A stretch of 64,000 bases of DNA from Druceiella hillmani (lineage: Eukaryota; Arthropoda; Insecta; Lepidoptera; Hepialidae), in assembly GCA_039881145.1 (NCBI GenBank), contig JAYKKI010000037.1, positions 12,757,501 to 12,821,500 of the forward strand, in the 5' to 3' direction. The translations under genes were made by a program, and so were the position numbers. Below, piece after piece: positions 59,852 to 64,000 of the stretch. The notes beneath the pieces were generated by a model, which had not been told where the DNA came from, did no database searches, and worked only from the letters and a program-made list of their open reading frames with translations. Positions within the stretch are counted from its first letter, which is position 1, and every line of letters begins with the position of its first letter.

Positions 59852-59955
59852 TGTCGTTAATTTAACATTTACAAGCCATGTACATACTTTAATGACGTGG
59901 CTTTCGCCGTATCATTAAAGTACTTACATGGTTTGTAAATGTTAAATTAATGACA
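59852..59955. repeat. Long hairpin (about 45-bp arms, 14-base loop)
   Basis: 'tgtcgttaatttaacattta' + 'caagccatgtacatacttta' + 'atga' pairs with the reverse complement at 59912-59955, with about four mismatches or small bulges. The loop is 'cgtggctttcgccgta'. It is either a tiny palindromic MITE or a hairpin-RNA locus. No terminal duplication is obvious. Confidence 0.88.
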
Positions 59956-60579
59956 TAACATATTTTACAAACTTAAATATGCGAATTACGCATGTACCCG
60001 GACACCGGTTACGAAGTAGAGCGAACGGGTTGCGCACGTACCTGAATGGCATTTACGAACCTCGAAGCCGTATTTAGATGCCGATGCCAGTGAAAGGATA
60101 AGCGGTCATACCGACGTGATCCCTTGCATAAAGTTTTTATTGTTATATACGTAAAATATATCCTTTATGACCGTTCGGGATGAATATAATGAATGATATA
60201 TACGACCGAGAAAAGATCACGGGCTGTTAAATGGTATTCAGGAGGTATAACGTCTCTATTAAAAGTCCTAAAATGCCTTTCCCAAAGTGTGTTTTATATC
60301 TTGTTTACGAAGCAGGGAATATATATATATGGGGAGGTATTTTATTTTATAAGGGTTAGTTTTTTTCGTTTTGTCGTATATTTTATAGCACTGAGGTTTT
60401 ATGAAATCGGCGCATTTCTGAGCTTACGTTTCTTTTCAGGAGTATTACAGATAAATGATTTATTACGCAATAAAAGCGCCATATGTTTTAGAGGGTAAAA
60501 TTTTATATATTCTTCACGAACGCAAAATAGTAAGTAACTAAACAATTAAGTTCTAGAACTATTATTAGAACTTCTATGT
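59956..60579. other. Intergenic DNA
   Basis: A 101-codon frame at 60193-60498 is hydrophobic and aromatic-rich with no recognisable domain. Its composition is what AT-rich non-coding DNA gives. I do not call a gene. Confidence 0.45.
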
Positions 60580-61130
60580 TAAATTCTTTAAAGTGAAAAA
60601 AAATTTTAAAAAATCAATTTTAACATCTTAATTAAGCACTCGAAAAAAATTTATAATTCCAAATATAGTGTGACATCATTTGAAACAGTTAGTTATAGGG
60701 TCTAAAAAGTAAGTTTTCTTAATTTTAGGTTTTATTTCTACAGAGATATACTAAGAAAATAAGCGAAAAATACATACTCCACCCCCTCTTTCAGAAACTA
60801 AAACTTACTGAGCCTAAAATTATGAAAGTTTTTAGAAGCCTGTCAGGAAACCTGATTCTAGATATCATAATATTTTTAAATATAGAGCCTTCATGTTGAT
60901 CAAAATATTATTTCTTTGACTACGGACTGATTATTTACAAATTACTGATTAACACTACTTAACTAAAACTTAAGTTTGAGTAGAAATCGCGCCAGGGGAG
61001 CTCCGTATAAACTACTTAGGTTTGTACATAACAGTTTAAATATTTAAGATATACATTGTATATTATGCTTCGTCACTGTGGCAAATTTCAAATTTTGACG
61101 TTGAAAGCTTTTTGAGAAAAACTACTATGA
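60580..61130 (+). repeat. Lepidopteran 'gttccgtac'-family repeat, diverged
   Basis: 'taattaagcactcgaaaaaa', 'atagtgtgacatcatttgaaa', 'gagcctaaaattatgaaa' and 'gattctagatatcataat' correspond to successive blocks of the copies at 4320-4820 and 8640-9080. Confidence 0.5.
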
Positions 61131-61256
61131 CAAAAAAAACAAACAGATACAACTTATTAGAACTCTATTTTTGTTTTCTTTTGAGGTGTGGAGTCATATT
61201 AATAAATGCACCAATACCAATTACTACTGAGCATAGCATAATATTCCGTAAATAAT

Positions 61257-61664
61257 TCAAGAATCAAGTGACCTTTTGACGTACCCAAAAAAAACTATTC
61301 TGTGATAAAACTTTCTTTTAAGCACAACACTTGTTTGCTCTAGGTCTTCGAACTCGATTTCGCAAAAGTTGCCGAGTTTTATCGGCATCGCCTCCCCCAA
61401 CACGGGCACAAGTTCATCGGGCGCTTTACGACGGAACGCTGGGGATCGGATCCAGTTGCGGGATTCGGCCCGACAATGCTCTCGTTCCCTCGTCTGTCTC
61501 TGGAGAGTCGTGAGCGTTGGGCACACGTACATGTTCTCATTAGGCGGTGCTGTAGCGGCGGCCTTTCTCCGCGCTCTTGCACTGTGACGGTATTTGGCTG
61601 CTCTGTGCGGAATGTTGAAAGAAGTTATAGAATGGAAACTTCGGGAACGGATAAATTTATTCAT
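61257..61664 (-). other. GC-rich island with an unrecognised 135-codon frame
   Basis: The block 61330-61610 is markedly GC-rich. The minus-strand frame begins with ATG at 61664 and ends with TGA at 61257-61259. Its middle is arginine-rich (RKAAATAPPNENMYVCPTLT) and it continues with FRRKAPDELVPVLGEAMPIK and LGNFCEIEFEDLEQT. I do not recognise it. Four other frames of 60-72 codons overlap it on both strands, as happens in GC-rich DNA with few stop codons, so openness alone is weak evidence. It may be an exon, a retrocopy fragment or a repeat piece. Confidence 0.25.
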
Positions 61665-61864
61665 GTTTATACGATGTAATCAAAAAATTTCGGAAACGTC
61701 TATAAGTTAAATAACATTATTCTTTTAATGAAAAAAGTCGCGGAAAAACAGAGCTAATATCAACTATCACAAAATTTGAAGTAAAATTGAGCGAGCTTAC
61801 TCACCCATCTTTTAATCAAAATGAAATATGCAAACTCAACGATAAAACGTCAGAAATAAATACG

Positions 61865-61867
<3 letters not shown>

Positions 61868-61911
<44 letters not shown>
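61868..61911. repeat. (TA)n microsatellite
   Basis: 44 bases of uninterrupted TA. Confidence 0.97.
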
Positions 61912-61913
<2 letters not shown>

Positions 61914-63090
61914 GTAACAAGCATAATTTACCAAAGATGTTTTTAAACTAGAACATAAAAAGTTGAGTTCATAGAATACAAATTAATAACATTCAATAAA
62001 AAAACAATCTCGTTTTTATATATCTATTATTTTTAACAAACACACAATAAAACCATACATTTTATGTTCGCTCCGTATCTTTGCAATATCACTAATAACT
62101 TCTGGAATTGTGAGAGTTTAGTAATTTATAAAGATCAAGGGAATTAAACATCTGTAATACAGTTCCACCAGTGCTAGAAGTGACAAACCTTCGAACTAAG
62201 ATTTGAAATTAGAATAATTACTAACCAATATTTTTATTCGAAAAAATGGTAATGAGACAATCTATATTTACAAGTGTTGACTGTTACCCACTTAATGTCA
62301 CTGATAAAATCGCATTCTCGTCTGTTAAATTAATTAACATTGAAATATAAAACAAAACGAAAGTGACATAATAGCAACTTTCAAAATAGAAATATGCGGC
62401 TGTCGCATCCCTTTTAATAAAGTTTATCGATTTGGGAACAGATGGCGTTTATTTCCTAGAAATCTTTTTCCTTTTAGTAATAGAACAAAGTACGAACAAT
62501 ATCGGATAAAGGTGTTAGTTTCTTACTTTGAATATAACGTACAAAATTATAAGAATTTAAATTAAACTTTAAAATGCTTTTCAAGAGTTAAAAAGTGGTG
62601 AAATGAAACCATAAAGTTCAGAAATTACACTGCACTATCTATCGAATAATACATTCTATTGTTCTGCGATTATTTTATTCCGGATCCCTATAAGCAAATA
62701 TAAATGAAACATTTTTTTTTTACATTGTACACTCGAACTGACACCCGTTTAATGCCAGGAAAGACTTAATTATGCATCAAAATTACAAAATGAATTTAAA
62801 TATAGAAATACTATTCAAAATGACATCCATGTAAAACTAATATCATTATCTTTTTAAAAATATAATTTGTAGCTTTGATAAATATAAAAGGTGAATATAA
62901 ATACAAACATATTTAATGGAAATGTAAAATAATGGAAATGTAATGTATTAACGCAATAAATCTACATGATTTTTATCTCGATATATGACATTTATATAGT
63001 TGAAGTATAGGTAAATAAAACATCATTCTTATTCATCAGTCTTAACAAAATGCATAAAGATACAAAGTATTCACTTAAAAAGGTATCATG
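61912..63090. other. AT-rich intergenic DNA
   Basis: Nothing supportable. Confidence 0.5.
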
Positions 63091-63551
63091 AACAAACATT
63101 TATATTAAAAAACGTTATTTACGTTAAAATTAATAAAAGTTGGGCACTCTGAAATTAGAGATCACCCGTAGTTTTCTTATCTAAACCGTAACTATAGAAG
63201 CACTCCCTTACATTAATTCAACAGGTTCTATCAACTTTTAAACTGTACTTGGTTATATTAGACTGAAACTACCGCTATTTGTAGTTAAGTTTACGTTAAA
63301 GGTTAAAAAAATAATAAACTAGAAAACAAACATTTATATTAAATAAATCACGTTAAAATTAATAAAAGTTGAGCACTCTGAAATTACAGAAGATCACCCG
63401 TAGTTTTCTTATCTAAACCGTAAATATAGCAGCACTCCCTTACATTAATTAAACAGGTTCTATCGACTTTTAAATTGTACTTGGTTATATTAGACTGAAA
63501 CTACCGCTATTTGTAGTTAAGTTTATGTCAAAGGTTAAAAAAACAATACCC
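63091..63551 (+). repeat. Tandem duplication, unit 234 bp
   Basis: Copies start 'aacaaacatttatatta' at 63091 and 63325. They are about 93-95% alike by eye ('gatcacccgtagttttctta' and 'actaccgctatttgtagtta' in both). Neither copy has a coding frame. Confidence 0.92.
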
Positions 63552-64000
63552 AGAAACTCGCAAACAGTGGCTCTTTGAGGCGTATTTTCAATTCCATTAA
63601 AATTAAACGAACGAGTTCCCTGAATTTGTTTTCTAGTTTATTTTTTTCTGTTCCTTTTTATCTTTGAAAAAAAACACATGAGATTTTCTTCAAAGCTAAT
63701 TTTTATAAATTTTAGACTGGTTTCAGAGATTGCGTTTTTTGACAGAAATAATTCATCACAGCGGACTATCAGCATGATGTACTATAATATCAATTGTAAC
63801 GTCAGTATAAACCTCTGAAACTAAAGGAAAAAATATTTGACACTTGTCTGTCTGACTTTACATCTATTCTTAGAATATCCCAAAAATTAATTTAACCGAT
63901 TGAGCTGATATTTGACAATATTATTTATGACATTTCTCCAAAAATTAGGAAGAGTGAGTCATTTAAAATTTTAAAAAAGATCCAGATTGCATTGGAAAAT
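63552..64000. other. Intergenic DNA to window end
   Basis: Nothing supportable. The words 'tgtctgtctgactttacatc' at 63847 are reminiscent of the start of common repeats, but the copy is cut off by the window edge. Confidence 0.4.

Overview
The window is nuclear DNA of an insect, most probably a moth or butterfly (Lepidoptera). The grounds are: AT-rich sequence, a spliced alpha-esterase gene with GT/AG introns, a K12H4.7-like S28 peptidase gene, and dense interspersed repeats of types I know from lepidopteran genomes (Helitrons ending in a small hairpin plus CTAG, a CR1/Jockey-like non-LTR element with an (AATA)n tail, hAT and Tc1/mariner elements, and the widespread 'gttccgtac...' repeat family). 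No bacterial, organellar or viral gene organisation is visible, and most short open frames are chance frames in AT-rich DNA or frames running through (TA)n arrays.

Only two host genes are well supported. (1) A plus-strand carboxylesterase at 13688-16832 has three coding exons (529 aa) and an intact Ser187/Glu320/His434 triad. It also has a plausible non-coding first exon at 11807-11893 behind a well-spaced TATA box and initiator. (2) A minus-strand, single-exon secreted S28 serine carboxypeptidase-like gene at 39453-37963 (496 aa) has its predicted catalytic serine replaced by phenylalanine.

Layout. 1-4320: intergenic DNA with a diverged repeat at the left edge (1-330) that recurs at 27417-27780. 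4320-9230: interspersed repeats, including a Helitron remnant (4919-6003). 9231-11776: little apart from a microsatellite and a small tandem duplication. 11777-16851: the esterase gene. 17016-19527: MITEs, a 53-bp minisatellite and a hAT end. 19541-31965: two large inverted-repeat structures side by side. The first (19730-23095) has arms of about 1 kb around an array of 176-bp tandem repeats. The second (23228-31965) has arms of about 2.6 kb and very high similarity around a 2.2-kb spacer, with a non-LTR retrotransposon inserted in the right arm only. 32044-36080: a hairpin MITE, tandem duplications and a GC-rich palindrome. 37238-39732: the S28 gene between two (TA)n arrays. 39733-64000: mostly intergenic, with a decayed Tc1/mariner copy (47815-49131) sitting inside a (TA)n tract, a second copy of the non-LTR element, three non-autonomous DNA elements with terminal inverted repeats (two with likely 8-bp target duplications), several (TA)n arrays, short perfect hairpins and three GC-rich islands of unknown role.

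The two genes are about 21 kb apart on opposite strands and show no sign of working together. I found no operon-like or defence-like gene system. The most unusual content is structural (the paired palindromes and satellite core) and the S-to-F change in the peptidase.
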